A stretch of 64,000 nucleotides of DNA from Lotus japonicus (Eukaryota > Streptophyta > Magnoliopsida > Fabales > Fabaceae). Positions 44,016 through 55,338 of the stretch are shown one piece after another. Under the pieces are notes generated by a model. It had not been told where the DNA came from. It was given only the letters and a program-made list of their open reading frames with translations, and made no database searches. A program made the translations under genes and the position numbers. The stretch covers positions 23,512,150 to 23,576,149 of the forward strand of contig NC_080042.1 in the NCBI RefSeq assembly GCF_012489685.1. The letters run 5' to 3'. Position 1 is the first letter of the stretch, and every line of letters begins with the position of its first letter.

Positions 44016-46907
44016 CTAGGGTTTATCAGTTCGACGCAGAAGTTCCATCATCATGTGCTTCATTTCAATTAGCATGGATTCATGAGTATCAAGACGCTGT
44101 TCCATGATGTCGAGTCTGGATGAGCTTGACTGAGTAGAACCGGAAGGAACATTCGGAGCAGCTTGAGGATCTGGAATGGAAGCAGAAGCAGCAGGAGTAA
44201 ACACTACTGGTGCAAGTGCTTGGCATCTAAGAGCTTCAGCCTCAGCTTCAAGTCGTTCTGCCTCTAATCTGGCTTGTTCAGCTTGAGCTGCTGCTAGACG
44301 TGCAGCTTCTTCTGCTTGAGCTTTCTTTCTCTTGGCTTCTTCAATAGCTTCAAGAAGCTTATGTCTCTGTTCTTGTTCATGAAGAGCCACCCTTCGAGCA
44401 AACCTTTGCTTGGCAGCCTCAATCCTCTGACTTCCCTCTGCATGCAGGAGCTGCATCATAATTGGAACTTGAGCCACTAGCCAAGTGCCCAGATTGTTCC
44501 ACTCATCAGCCACACGTTCAGCATTCTCACTTAGGTCAGTCTGACCGTGCACATTGCGTAGCCTCAAAGAGGCTTCATGATAGAAAATATTGATGCACTC
44601 AGAGAGAGATGTGGGTCGGAGGTGAGTGTAAGGAATTATGGAGAGGTTGGTTTCAGGAGAGGCTGGGTGATTGCTGCTGTGAGCTTCAGAGGCACCTTGT
44701 GGAGAGCCAATGTTAAACATTGGAGCATTGGGTTCAGAGGTTCCAAGGTGAGGTTCTGAAGTTTCAACCAGAGGATGGGGTGATCTAACCGAGGATTGGT
44801 TAGACACAGATTGTTCGGGTTCAGGTTCTGGTTGAATAGGCTCTTGTTGGTCAGGGGCAGGGTGAGCTTGTTGAGCCAAAGGGTCTGCCTCGTGTAAAGG
44901 ATTGGCCAAGATAGGTTCATCTGGGTCAACTAGACGTTCAGGTCTAGGGCCAGGATATCTCCTAGGGCTTGGACAAGTGAGATAATACTCTTCTAAGGTA
45001 GACACCTTTTCTTTTCTGACCTCCATGAATTTTCTAATGGATTCAGAGTTATTGGAGGGAGAAGAGTCAGCAACATTGGTTGGGAAGGATACAGGTGTAA
45101 AGGCTGTGGAAGAGTCTGTATCCGTGGGTCTGAGAGCCAGTCGTTCTGATGCTCTTGGGACAGAGTGATCAGAGGTTCTGGGTCCAGGTTCTGTTTGGGT
45201 AGGCTCTGGTTGTTCATGAATGATGGGTTCAGAAGTTAATGGGTTGTACGGGATGGTAATGGGAGAGGTTGGTTCTTCTGACCTAGAGGGTTGGTTCTGG
45301 AGCAAATTCCAGAGAGGTGCTTCAGTAGGAGAAGGTTGAAAAAATGAAGACCTTGGGGAATGTGGTGGAGAGGTGGTTTGTGCAGCTGGTTGGGATTCAG
45401 GAATAGGAGTGAGGGGATTTGAAGAGTGTTTGAGCATGGCAGATATGGGGAGTGCATCAAATAAATTCAAATCATCATCAGAAGCAATTGCAGACTTACT
45501 TGAATGTGCTGATGATCTTGTCACTCTGGCAGGAGGTTCAGTCCTTCTGACCACTTCAGCAGCTGGTTCCACCCGAGTAGGCTTCACCACAATTCTGACC
45601 TGCTTCTTCTTCTTCTTAGGAGGACCATCCTCATTATCACCATCATCACCATCATCAGGCTTGCTGGTTTCATCTTGCTTCCTCTTGGATTGACCAGCCT
45701 TCTTCTTTTTGATCAGAGGGACATCTGATTCCTCAGAAGATTCTTCTAGGATCATCTTCCTCTGAACTTTCTTCTTGGGAGGAGAAGGAAACTCTGGAGC
45801 TGGCGGCAGTCTGCTGAAGAAGTCATCGAGATCAATTTCGAATCCTTGAGCCCTTAGGTCTTCAACATAGCACCTAATGGCGTCAGGATTGTCTTCCTGT
45901 GTCCACAGAGGGTAGTCATTCAGAGGCATCCTTCTACTTCTGATCTCAGAAGATGTGTCTTCATGGGCTGGAGCAATCTTCTTCTTGATTAGGCCCATCT
46001 TCTTTAGAGAGTTAGCCGTGAAGACATCACTGACAATGGTGGTCAGATCCTCTGTGCATCCAGCATTTATCAGATCTTGAATGGGGCCACTCTCAATGAA
46101 GAGATCAGACAAAAGTCTCCCGAAGGGAATATACTTGATCGCTGACTTGATGGAGGCAGTGGTACGAGACTTCCGGATACATTCCTTCAAGTAGGAGAAC
46201 AGGAAGTAGGGAAGGCAGATCTTCTTCTGGTCTTGGATGAAGAACAACATCACCTTCTGGTTGAAGTTGATGTAGTCTGGGGAACTGCCCTTTGGTCTCT
46301 GGTTTATGCAGTGGAGCAAAATTTTGTGCCAGATCCTGAGCTTGGGATGAAGGTCCATCACCTTGTAATTCGTCTTGCCCGGTTTGTAATTGGTGTACAG
46401 GGCCTGGTTGATTGTATCCTTGGTGCTGGGTTTCAGCTTCGATTCCGTGAGTTGGAAACGATACCCAAAAGCAGTGTCTACACCCAGCAAATTCACGAAA
46501 GACTTCTCTGTGATGATGATCTTTCTTCCAAGAATGTGAGATACCACCTGAGTATCATCGCAGTCGGCGTGCTTCCAGAATTCCTTGATCAGTTTATCAT
46601 ACACCGGTCCTCGAAGTCTGTTGAAGTCATTTCCCCAACCTTGAACTTGGACTTCAGGACGAAGATCATACCCATTTGTAGCCAGGTTGTCGAGGTCGAA
46701 TCTCCATTCTGCCAGGACTTGAAGTTCCTCAGGAGCATATACGCAGTGAACGGCACAGCCCCGTTCTGCAATTGGAAGAATCTGCTCTTGAGCTTGACCT
46801 TGATCTTGTGTCGGATTCTCAGGGCCCCTTTGACCCGTTGCTAGACCAACTACCATGTGAGGGAACTGGGTTGCATCTGCAGTAGTTCTTCTGGTTTGAC
46901 TCACCAT
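44016..46907 (-). CDS. C2 envelope-like protein, intact (963 aa)
   Basis: The only unbroken copy in the window. The start is ATG 46907 (MVSQTRRTT), shared with C1 and C3; the frame is open further upstream to 47141 but that part is the CT-rich leader. Residues about 50-310 form the conserved N-terminal domain (GCAVHCVYAPEEL, FWKHADCDDTQVV, GRKIIITEKSFVNLLG, IPFGRLLSDLF). DYPLWTQ follows near 340. Basic patches with KKKKKQVR and SKRKQDE lie at about 385-450, suggesting nuclear entry or nucleic-acid contact. A Pro/Ser/Glu-rich stretch runs to about 700, followed by an Ala/Glu/Arg coiled coil (about 820-900) and MMMELLRRTDKP. I see no signal peptide or membrane helix after the chosen start, which speaks against a true envelope glycoprotein. 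Confidence 0.85.
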   Translation of the reverse strand: MVSQTRRTTADATQFPHMVVGLATGQRGPENPTQDQGQAQEQILPIAERGCAVHCVYAPEELQVLAEWRFDLDNLATNGYDLRPEVQVQGWGNDFNRLRGPVYDKLIKEFWKHADCDDTQVVSHILGRKIIITEKSFVNLLGVDTAFGYRFQLTESKLKPSTKDTINQALYTNYKPGKTNYKVMDLHPKLRIWHKILLHCINQRPKGSSPDYINFNQKVMLFFIQDQKKICLPYFLFSYLKECIRKSRTTASIKSAIKYIPFGRLLSDLFIESGPIQDLINAGCTEDLTTIVSDVFTANSLKKMGLIKKKIAPAHEDTSSEIRSRRMPLNDYPLWTQEDNPDAIRCYVEDLRAQGFEIDLDDFFSRLPPAPEFPSPPKKKVQRKMILEESSEESDVPLIKKKKAGQSKRKQDETSKPDDGDDGDNEDGPPKKKKKQVRIVVKPTRVEPAAEVVRRTEPPARVTRSSAHSSKSAIASDDDLNLFDALPISAMLKHSSNPLTPIPESQPAAQTTSPPHSPRSSFFQPSPTEAPLWNLLQNQPSRSEEPTSPITIPYNPLTSEPIIHEQPEPTQTEPGPRTSDHSVPRASERLALRPTDTDSSTAFTPVSFPTNVADSSPSNNSESIRKFMEVRKEKVSTLEEYYLTCPSPRRYPGPRPERLVDPDEPILANPLHEADPLAQQAHPAPDQQEPIQPEPEPEQSVSNQSSVRSPHPLVETSEPHLGTSEPNAPMFNIGSPQGASEAHSSNHPASPETNLSIIPYTHLRPTSLSECINIFYHEASLRLRNVHGQTDLSENAERVADEWNNLGTWLVAQVPIMMQLLHAEGSQRIEAAKQRFARRVALHEQEQRHKLLEAIEEAKRKKAQAEEAARLAAAQAEQARLEAERLEAEAEALRCQALAPVVFTPAASASIPDPQAAPNVPSGSTQSSSSRLDIMEQRLDTHESMLIEMKHMMMELLRRTDKP

Positions 46908-47352
46908 TTTTGAAGCGGTTGAAGGTTTGAGGTAGAAGATGAAGGTTGAAAGATGAAGAGAGATCGAGAGAGAAAACGAGGATAAGCGGTTTTCGAAATA
47001 GCAGAGAGAGAGAGAGTAAAAACCGGAAGTGAATGAGATCGTGTGTGTATAGTGGGTTTTGACAAATAACCGTTGTTGATACAAAAAGCACTTTAAGATC
47101 AACGGTTGAAAATTAAAGATAGATAGTAACAGTAAATACACAAATCACACACAGGAGAGAAGCACATCTACACGCAATCATAACAGACTGTCACACGGGC
47201 ACAAGGAACTATGCATCAGAAATACTGACACACGAGTTGCTGTCTCAGCTTCAGAGTCAGTACCAGTGGGTACACACACTCTGATTGAGTTACCTTCTGG
47301 ACTAGACATCTTCTGATCAAGAAGTATCATAGTCAGAGGTTCTGATCCATCT
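46908..47352 (-). other. C2 pol to envelope-like spacer
   Basis: Counterpart of 27238-27670, with the CT-rich leader before the ATG and a CACTATACACAC stretch near 47045. No gene supported. Confidence 0.45.
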
Positions 47353-48022
47353 TCACTCTGGACAAAAGTCCATGTTTAGATTTTTCAGAATAAAATTAAA
47401 TCTATCCTCTGCTAAGGGCTTTGTAAAGATATCTGCCCATTGATGGTCAGTATCAACAAACTTCAGAAGAAGTACGCCCTTCTGTACATAATCTCTAATA
47501 AAGTGATACTTTACCTCAATGTGCTTTGCCCTTGAATGCAAGATAGGATTCTTACTCAATGAGATTGCAGCAGTGTTATCACAATAGATTGGGATATTGC
47601 TCTCAAGGATCTGATAATCCTCCAGCTGATGTTTCATCCAGAGCATCTGAGTGCTGCATATTGCTGCTGAGATATATTCTGCCTCTGCAGTTGATAGTGC
47701 AATGGTTGATTGCCTCTTGCTTGCCCATGAGAATAGATTGCTTCCCAGAAATTGACAATTTCCAGAAGTACTTTTTCTCTCTGTTCTATCTCCAGCATAA
47801 TCAGCATCACAGTAACCTGAAAGCTTATACTCTGATGTTTTATTATACATCAAGCCAAAGGTTAGTGGTGCCTTTCAGATACCTCAGGATCCTCTTAACA
47901 GCAGTTAAGTGGGTTTCCCTTGGATCTGATTGGAAACGAGCACATAAAGGAACACTAAATAGTATGTCTGGCCTAGATGCAGTTAAGTATAGAAGTGAAC
48001 CTATCATGCCACGATAGAGCTT
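47353..48022 (-). pseudogene. C2 reverse transcriptase C-terminus and RNase H
   Basis: After the TAG at 48023-48025 the pol frame continues through [12 protein letters not shown]. It is shifted by an extra A near 47855, and runs open from 47853 to 47353 with [17 protein letters not shown] and ADIFTKPL. The RNase H residues are all present in this last open part. Confidence 0.85.
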
Positions 48023-49411
48023 CTAACATACTTTACTACTTTTATCTTCTTTCTCCAGAATGCATGTAGGATGCATTGGAGTTTTGGCCACTGTAGATTC
48101 CAGCATATTGAACTTCTTCAGAAGTTCTTTAGTGTACTTGCTCTGATGGATATATGTTCCTTCTGGTGTTTGATCAACTTGTATTCCCAACGGCCTTGAG
48201 GTTGAGACAACATTCTTTGCCTTGAAAGGGACTTTTGTGAATTTGCCTTTCTGACATGCTTCACAAAGAGCGTCTGAAGCGAACTTCAGATTGGGTAAGC
48301 CCCTGACAAGGTTTAGCTTGCTCAGCTGAGAAATCTTTCTCATACTGGCATGCCCTAACCGTCTATGCCATACCCACTGCTCTTCATTAACAGACAGAAG
48401 GCACTTCACATTCTGAGCCTCCAACTCAGATAATCTGATCTTATAAATGTTGTTCTTCCTCTTGCTGTTAAACAGAACAGAGCCATCGATTTGACTTACA
48501 GCCCGGCAGGACTTTTGATTGAATATAACATCATAACCCTTGTCAGCTAATTGACTTATAGACAATAAGTTATGTGTTAAGCCGTCTACCAATAACACAT
48601 TATCAATGCATGGACTACTATCTACACAAATAGTACCAGTACCAAAAATTTTACCCTTTTCATTTCCTCCAAAGCCAACTTCGCCTCCAGGCTTAAGTTT
48701 CAGCTCTCGGAACATACGCCTTTCTCCCGTCATGTGACGCGAGCATCCACTGTCCAGATACCATGATTGGCGTTTCAGTGGAGCTATCAAGGATATCTCA
48801 TTTTCATCGTCTGAGTTAGGATTTCCTTCTGATTCTGAGTCAGAGTCAACAGCTCCCTTTGACTCTGCTTCCTTGTCTTTGACAATAGCCATGAGTCCTT
48901 GGACTTCACCATCAGAGTCAACATCCTCTGACTCTGATTCATCAAATGTCACCATCAGACTCTTCTTTGTCTTGAAGTGCTTCTTTGGCTTCTTGTCCTT
49001 CTTCAATTTTGGACAGTCACTTTTGTAGTGCCCTGATTCTTTGCACTCAAAGCATGTGACTTCCTTAAGTGAGGACTTCTTCTGACCTGAGGATTCAGAC
49101 TTTCCTTTTGCCTTTCCAGAGCCTTTGTATTTGCTCTGCCTGTGCTTCCAGATGCGATTGAGTCTCTTGGAGATCAGAGTCAGCTCATCTTCATCAGAAT
49201 CTTCTGACGCTTCTTCAGATTCCTCTTCTTCAGCTTGAAGAGCTTTTGACTTCTCAACCTTAGCCTTTTCAGATTTAGATTTCAAGGCTATGGACTTTTT
49301 CCTCAGATCTTGCATCTCTGAGCGCTTCAGCTCATGGCATTTCAAAATGCTGATGAGTTCTTCTAAACTCATATTCTCAACGTCTCTCGTGAGCTCTATT
49401 GAAGTCACTAA
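48023..49411 (-). pseudogene. C2 gag 3' part fused in frame to pol; integrase and RT largely deleted
   Basis: Continues the gag cut at 60539. The frame runs through the zinc knuckle (CFECKESGHYKSDC) and the acidic stretch to DDENE. At 48797/48796 it passes straight into pol (ISLIAPLK, then protease [13 protein letters not shown]) with no frame change: the 643-bp segment of C1 and C3 is missing between GT and AG borders. After the integrase finger ([17 protein letters not shown]) a second deletion near 48188 joins STSRPL to [10 protein letters not shown], removing the integrase core and most of the reverse transcriptase. This second junction has no splice-site borders and only a two-base overlap. 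A TAG ends the frame at 48023-48025. C2 could move only with proteins from a relative. Confidence 0.9.
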
Positions 49412-50638
49412 TGAAGGTATGAAAAACGGTAGAAAGGGGGGGGTTTGAATAACGTTTTCAGTACAAAACTACCACCTTAAAGATTTAGACAAATCTTTCG
49501 AGAACTTAAGTGCTAAAGATAAGAGATAGAAAAGCACACAAGGATTTTATCCTGGTTCACTTGATAAATCACTCAAGCTACTCCAGTCCACCCGTTAAGG
49601 TGATTTCTTCCTTCTTAGAATGAAGGCAATCCACTAATCAGGTAAGAGTTACAACTGCACTTGAAACCTACAAGTGACTAACAATTACACTGACTTAGCT
49701 CACACTAAGATTCACTCTCTTAGTCTTCTCTAGGATCCGATCAACCTTGATCTCCTAAAGGAACTAAACAAACTGTTTATCAAAGAATTGTTTACAAGAG
49801 ATTTGCTTCTAAAAAGCTAATAGTAAACACAATGAATTTCAGATGAAAGAAGGCTTAGAATATTTTGAATATGTCTTGCGCGTGTGTGTTGCTTCTACTT
49901 AGTTTCTTCTATTCTAGCCGCTTCTTTCAATCTTCAGCCTCTATATATACTCCAAGGATTAGGGTTGAGCGTTGCATGGGAAATGCTACCGTTGGAGGGC
50001 AGTTCTGGAAAATCCAGCTTCTGCTGTGGCTGAGAACGTTAGGTAGGTCGTCAGGAAGGTACACTTGCTTTTGTACTTGGATAGCGACTTGACCTTTTAA
50101 CCTAGGAGACTTCTGATCAGGGGAATACTTCATATTGGAACTTGTGAAGCCGGTTGATCAGAGTCAGAGGGAAAGCACAGATCCTCTGACCATTGTATCT
50201 TCTGATTCTGAACTCAGAGGGAAGAACATGGCCTTCAGAGTTTCTTGCTTCTGGACTTCAGAGTTTCCACTATTCAGCTTCTGGATCTTCAGAGTCTTCT
50301 ACACCATCAGAACATCTGAACCTTCGGTGTTTCTTGGTTATCAGAACTTCTGGATCTTCAGAGCTTCTAGCGACTGAGTCCACATCAGAGTTTGTATAGC
50401 TTCAGAACTTCTGAAGCTTTTCCACTGTTCATACTGAACATGGTGAATGCGAAAGCGTTGCTTGGGTTACCCTTTATACACAGTGCTTCTGATTTGTGTG
50501 AGATTGAGTTGAGGTCAGAGCCTGTAAATAGCACACTCAGAAAAACACGTTAGAGTACCACAATTGTTCATATCAAAAGGTTAACTTGTAATCATCAAAA
50601 CATAGAGTTGTACTACTAGATCAAAACTTGATCTTACA
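49412..50638 (-). repeat. C3 3' LTR (1227 bp)
   Basis: TGAAGGTATG to TCTTACA, with an 8-G run. It differs from C2 by, among other things, a longer block before the TATA box (GCTTCTACTTAGTTTC). The palindrome AGCTTCAGAACTTCTGAAGC(T) near 50400 is perfect around one central base. Confidence 0.95.
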
Positions 50639-50652
50639 ATCTCCCCCTTTTT
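50639..50652 (-). promoter_or_regulatory. C3 polypurine tract
   Basis: Minus-strand AAAAAGGGGGAGAT directly before the 3' LTR. Confidence 0.88.
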
Positions 50653-51381
50653 GATGATGACAAAACTAAGATTTTTGATGAACAATTCTTAAATATTAAA
50701 CTGAATTCACTCAGAGTTTAGAGATATAGAATAAGACTTATCCTGATGTGAATAGTTTATCTTGCTTATTCTGAATTCAAGTCACTGCTTGATTCTGAGC
50801 TTAGCTCCCCCTGAATCTAATACTTGATGAAAACGTTAGTAAAGTCTAGATTCTGAGCTAAAAAATATAAGAGTTCAGAGTGAAAAGCTTATGACATAGA
50901 TGAAAAACGAATAATCAGAGCGCATAAGTGATCAGAGTCATGGACAAGGTATCAGAGTCTTGGGTATCAGAGTCAACTTAGAATTACTTCAGAAGAAGTG
51001 AAATGTATTCCTTGTATTTGCCCAGTGACACATCTATGGTCATGAAGGTGGAACTCTTAAAATCTCCAAAAGAAAAATAAATCACACTAACACATCTTAC
51101 ACATCAAAAACTGGGTTTACTCCCCCTTTTTGTCATAAGCAAAAAGCTTGGGGTGTGAAAAACTTAGCTTGAAGTACAAGGTACTCCCCCTCAGAGAAGG
51201 TCTAAGTTTAAAAGAAGATGAAAACGATGTAAGAATCAGAGTTAGGCGAAAATAAATAGAAGAGTTAATGCAAGGGAGGAACGTTTACCACCGGTCAAGT
51301 GAGTAAATAGAAGGGTCAGTTACCAAGAACTTAACCTCGAGAAACTGTAAGAGCATTAACTTTCAGAGAGAAAGTGAAGCC
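50653..51381. other. C3 noncoding region upstream of the small gene
   Basis: Counterpart of 22956-23682 with the same extra polypurine motifs; no gene supported. Confidence 0.6.
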
Positions 51382-51389
51382 TATAAAAA
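51382..51389 (+). promoter_or_regulatory. TATA box of the C3 small gene
   Basis: TATAAAAA, 61 bp before the ATG at 51443. It is slightly different from C1 and C2 but still a TATA box. Confidence 0.6.
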
Positions 51390-51442
51390 GCGTTGGAGAG
51401 AAAGGTAAGCTTCACACCTCGAATAATTTTCAGTAAAAAAGA

Positions 51443-51835
51443 ATGGCATCATACAACGTAGCACTAGAAGAGCTGAGGAAGAAGGCCTTTGAAGAGGACT
51501 TGTTCCTGAACATCAGGCATCCAGAGGGTGAAACTACCATCGCGGAGCTGACACGGACACTGCTGGAAGAGGACCTGCGTCCAGAGTTGGAGAGAGACCT
51601 GAAGGAATTTCTTGCCTTCGTGGAGGAGGTGCAAGAACTCAGCCGGCTTGAACTCAAGCTGCTGGAAGAGAAAGAAATCTTGGAAGAGAAGCTCAAGACT
51701 TCATAAGAAATTCTGGAGAAAGATGAGCTAGAGGTCAGACTCAACAACATCCAGCATGGACTGGATCGTCTGGAGAAGGATAGGTCAGAGCAACGCCAGG
51801 AGTGCAGAAGAATGAGGAGAGATCCTCCATTCTAG
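51443..51835 (+). pseudogene. Small opposite-strand gene of C3, one stop
   Basis: Same 130-codon frame as C1 and C2, from MASYNVALEELRKKAFEED to RRDPPF. TAA at 51704-51706 replaces a Glu codon after residue 87. The first 87 residues keep the conserved TRTLLEEDLRPEL and AFVEEVQELSRLELKLLEEK blocks. Downstream of the stop the frame is intact to TAG 51833-51835. AATAAA is at 51882-51887. As C3 is a very young copy, the stop must be recent. Confidence 0.78.
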
Positions 51836-52046
51836 ATTTATATGATGTAAAGAAATATGATGTAAGCATAGAACAATTATGAATAAAACGAGTTTAGCAA
51901 ACATATGTGACACAAAGAGATATATATATATATATATGCATATAGAATCACAAACGAACAAATTAAAATAAGTAAATAAAAAGAAACAGAGTTTAAATAA
52001 AACAACGTTAAATAAAAAGAAAGAAAAAAAGAAGAGATCCTAAAAA

Positions 52047-54898
52047 CTAAGGTTTGTCAGTGCGGCGCAGAAGTTCCATCATCATTTGCTTCATCTCAAT
52101 CAGCATGGATTCATGAGTGTCAAGACGTTGTTCCATGATGTCGAGTCTGGATGAGCTTGTCTGAGTAGAGCTGGAAGGAACATTCTGAGCAGCTTGAGGT
52201 TCTGGAATGGAAGCAGAAGCAGCATGAGTAAATATAACTGGTGCAAGTCGCTCTGCCTCAGCCTCAGCTTCAAGACGCTCTGCCTCAAGTCTGGCTTGTT
52301 CAGCCTGAGCTGCTGCTAGACGTGCAGCTTCTTCTGCTTGTTCTTTCTGTCTCTTGGCTTCTTCAATAGCTTCAAGAAGCTTATTTCTCTGTTCTAGTTC
52401 GTGAAGAGCCACCCTCCTAGCAAACCTTTGCGTTGCAGCCTCAATGCTCTGACTGCCCTCTCTGCATGCAGGAGCTGCATCATAATTGGAAACTGAGCCA
52501 CTAGCCAAGTGCTCAGATTGTTCCACTCATCAGCCACATTTTCAGCATTCTCACTGAGGTCAGTCTGACCGTGCACATTGCGGAGCCTCAAAGAGGCTTC
52601 ATGATAGAAGATATTGATGCACTCAGAGAGAGATGTGGGTTGAAGGTGAGTATAGGGAATTATGGAGAGGTTGGGTGCAGGAGAGGCTGGGTGATTGCTG
52701 CTATGAGCTTCAGAGGCACCTTGTGGAGAACCAATGTTAATCATGGGAGCATTGGGTTCAGAGGTTCCAAGGTGAGGGTCTGAAGTTTCAACCAGAGGGT
52801 GAGGTGATCTAACCGAGGATTGGTTAGACACTGATTGTTCAGGTTCAGGGTCTGGTTGAATGGGCTCTTGTTGGTCAGGGACAGGGTGACCTGGTTGAAC
52901 TAAGGGGTCTGCCTCTTGGATAGGATTGGCCAAGATAGGTTCATCTGGGTCAACTAGACGTTCAGGTCTAGGGCCAGGATATCTCCTAGGGCTTGGACAG
53001 GTAAGGTAATACTCTTCCAAGGCAGACACCTTCTCCTTTCTAACCTCCATGAATTTTCTAATTGATTCAGAGGTATTGGAGGGAGGAGAGTCAATAACAT
53101 TGATGGGGAAGGATACAGGTGTGAAGGCTGTTGAAGAGTCTGTATCCGTGGTTCTGGCAGCAGGACGTACTGATGCTCTGGGAGCAGAGTGATCAGACGT
53201 TCTGGGTTGTGGTTCTGTTTGGTTGGGTTCGGGTTGGTCAGGGATGATGGGTTCAGAGGATAATGGGTCGTATGGAATGGTAAGGAGAGAGGTTGGATCT
53301 TCTGACCTAGAAGTTGGGTTCTGAAGCAAATTCCAGAGTGGAGCTTCAGTAGGAGAGGGTTGAAAGAAGGAGGATCGTGGGGATTGTGGTGGAGAGGTGG
53401 TTTGTGCGGCTGGTTGGGATTCAGGAATAGGAGTGAGGGGATTTGAGGAGTGTTGAAGCAAGGCAGAAATGGGAAGTGCATCAAATAAATTCAAATCATC
53501 ATCAGAAGCAAGTGCAGGCTTACTTGAATGTGCTGATGATCGAGTCACTCTGGCAGGAGGTTCAGTCCTTCTGACCACTGCAGCAGCTGGTTCCACCCGA
53601 GTAGGCTTCACCACAATTCGGACCTTCTTCTGCTTCTTCTTTGGAGGACCATCCTCACTATCATCACCATCATCATCATCAGGCTTGCTCTTCGGCTTCT
53701 TGACCAGAGGGACATCAGATTCCTCTGAGGATTCTTCCAGAATCATCTTCCTCTTGGTTTTCTTCTTGGGAGGAGAAGGAAACTCTGGAGCTGGTGGAAG
53801 TCTGCTGACGAAATCATCAAGGTCAATCTCGAATCCTTGAGCCCTGAGGTCTTCAACATAGCATCTGATGGCGTCAGGATGGTCTGCTTGAGTCCACAGA
53901 GGGTAGTCATTCAGAGGCATTCTTCTTCCTCTGATCTCAGAAGATGTGTCTTCATGAGCAGGAGCAATCTTCTTCTGGATTAAGCCCATCTTCTTCAAGG
54001 AGTTTGCAGTGAAGACATCACTGACAATGGTGCTCAAATCCTCTGTGCAACCAGCATTGATCAAATCTTGCACCAAGTTGCTTTCAATGAGAAAGTCTGA
54101 GAGCAGCCTCCCAAAAGGGATATATTTGATTGCAGACTTGATGGAGGCTGTGGTGCGAGACTTCCGGATGCATTCCTTCAAGTAGGAGAACAGGAAGTAG
54201 GGAAGGCAGATCTTCTCCTGATTTTGAATGAAAAACAGCATCGCCTTCTGGTTGAAGTTGATGTAATCTGGAGAACTGCCCTTCGGTCGCTGATTGATGC
54301 AGTTGAGTAGGATCTTGTGCCAGATCCTGAGTTTGGGGTGAAGGTCCATCACCTTGTAACTCGTCTTGCCCGGTTTGAAGGTTGTGTACAGGGCCTTGTT
54401 GACTATGTCCTTGGTGCTGGGTTTCAGCTTCGATTCCGTCAGTTGGAACCGATACCCATAAGCAGTTTCTGCTCCTAGCAGATTCACGAATGACTTCTCA
54501 GTGATGATGATCTTCCTGCCAAGAATGTGAGAGACCACCTGAGTGTCATTGCAGTCTGCGTGCTTCCAGAATTCCTTAACCAACTTCTCATACACCGGTC
54601 CTCGAAGTCGATTGAAGTAGTTTCCCCAACCTTGAGCTTGGACTTCAGGACGAAGATCAAACCCATTTGCAGCCAAATTATCGAGGTTGAATCTCCATTC
54701 TGCCAGGACTTGGAGTTCCTCAGGAGGAAATACACAGTGAACGGCACAGCCCCGTTCTGCAATAGGAACAACCTGCTCTGGAGCTTGAACTGGTTCTTGT
54801 GCCGGGTTCTCAGAGCCCCGTTGACCCGTTGCCAAACCGACAACCATGTGAGGGAACTGAGGTGCGTCTGCAGCAGATCTTCTGGTTTGTCTCACCAT
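52047..54898 (-). pseudogene. C3 envelope-like protein, one frameshift
   Basis: From ATG 54898 (MVRQTRRSA), open to 52394. An extra CT near 52457-52462 (CTCTCT against CTCT in C2) shifts the frame; the C-terminal coiled coil and MMMELLRRTDKP are read from the next frame to 52047. Otherwise it matches C2 domain for domain, including GRKIIITEKSFVNLLG, DYPLWTQ and basic patches (KKKTKRKM, PPKKKQKKVR). A dinucleotide slip in a young copy could also be a sequencing error. Confidence 0.88.
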
Positions 54899-55338
54899 TT
54901 TGAAGAGGTTGAAGGTTTGAGGTAGAAGATGAAGTTTGAAAGATGAAGAGAGATCGAGAGAGAATTCGAGAGGAGCGGTTTTTGAAAACAGAGAGTGCGA
55001 GAGTGAGAACCGGAAGTGAAGAGAACGTGTGTGGATAGTGGGTTTTATCAAATAACCGTTGTTGATTCAAAAAGCACTTTAAGATCAACGGTTGAAAATT
55101 AAAGATAGATAGTAACAGTAAAATACACAATCACACACAGGAGATAAGCATATCTACACGCAATCATAACAGACTGTCACACGGGCACAAGGAACTATGC
55201 ATCAGAAATTCTGACGCACGTGTTGTTGTCTCAGCTTCAGAGTCAGTACCAGTGGGCACACACACTCTGATTGAGTTACCTTCTGGACTAGACATCTTCT
55301 GATCAAGAAGTATCATAGTCAGAGGTTCTGATCCATCT
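54899..55338 (-). other. C3 pol to envelope-like spacer
   Basis: CT-rich leader on the minus strand before the ATG; counterpart of 27238-27670. No gene supported. Confidence 0.45.

Larger units (their letters stand above)
41412..49411 (-). mobile_element. Copia element C2, left part (3' LTR to gag)
   Basis: Continues at 60539-62370 after the C3 insertion. Target duplication TTTAG flanks the whole element (41407-41411, 62371-62375). Both LTRs are 1206 bp and differ at about eight sites by eye. The copy lacks the 643-bp gag-pol segment and about 2 kb of integrase and reverse transcriptase. Confidence 0.94.

Noticed and set aside
46908..47141. Upstream extension of the C2 envelope-like frame with a hydrophobic start
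   Set aside because: It corresponds to the CT-rich leader. The extension is not kept in identical form in C1 and C3, and all copies share the ATG at 46907. A signal peptide there cannot be excluded entirely.
48790..48800. Treating the C2 gag-pol junction as proven splicing
   Set aside because: Two bases (AG) are shared at both break points and only one genomic copy is seen here, so it is reported as a strong candidate only.
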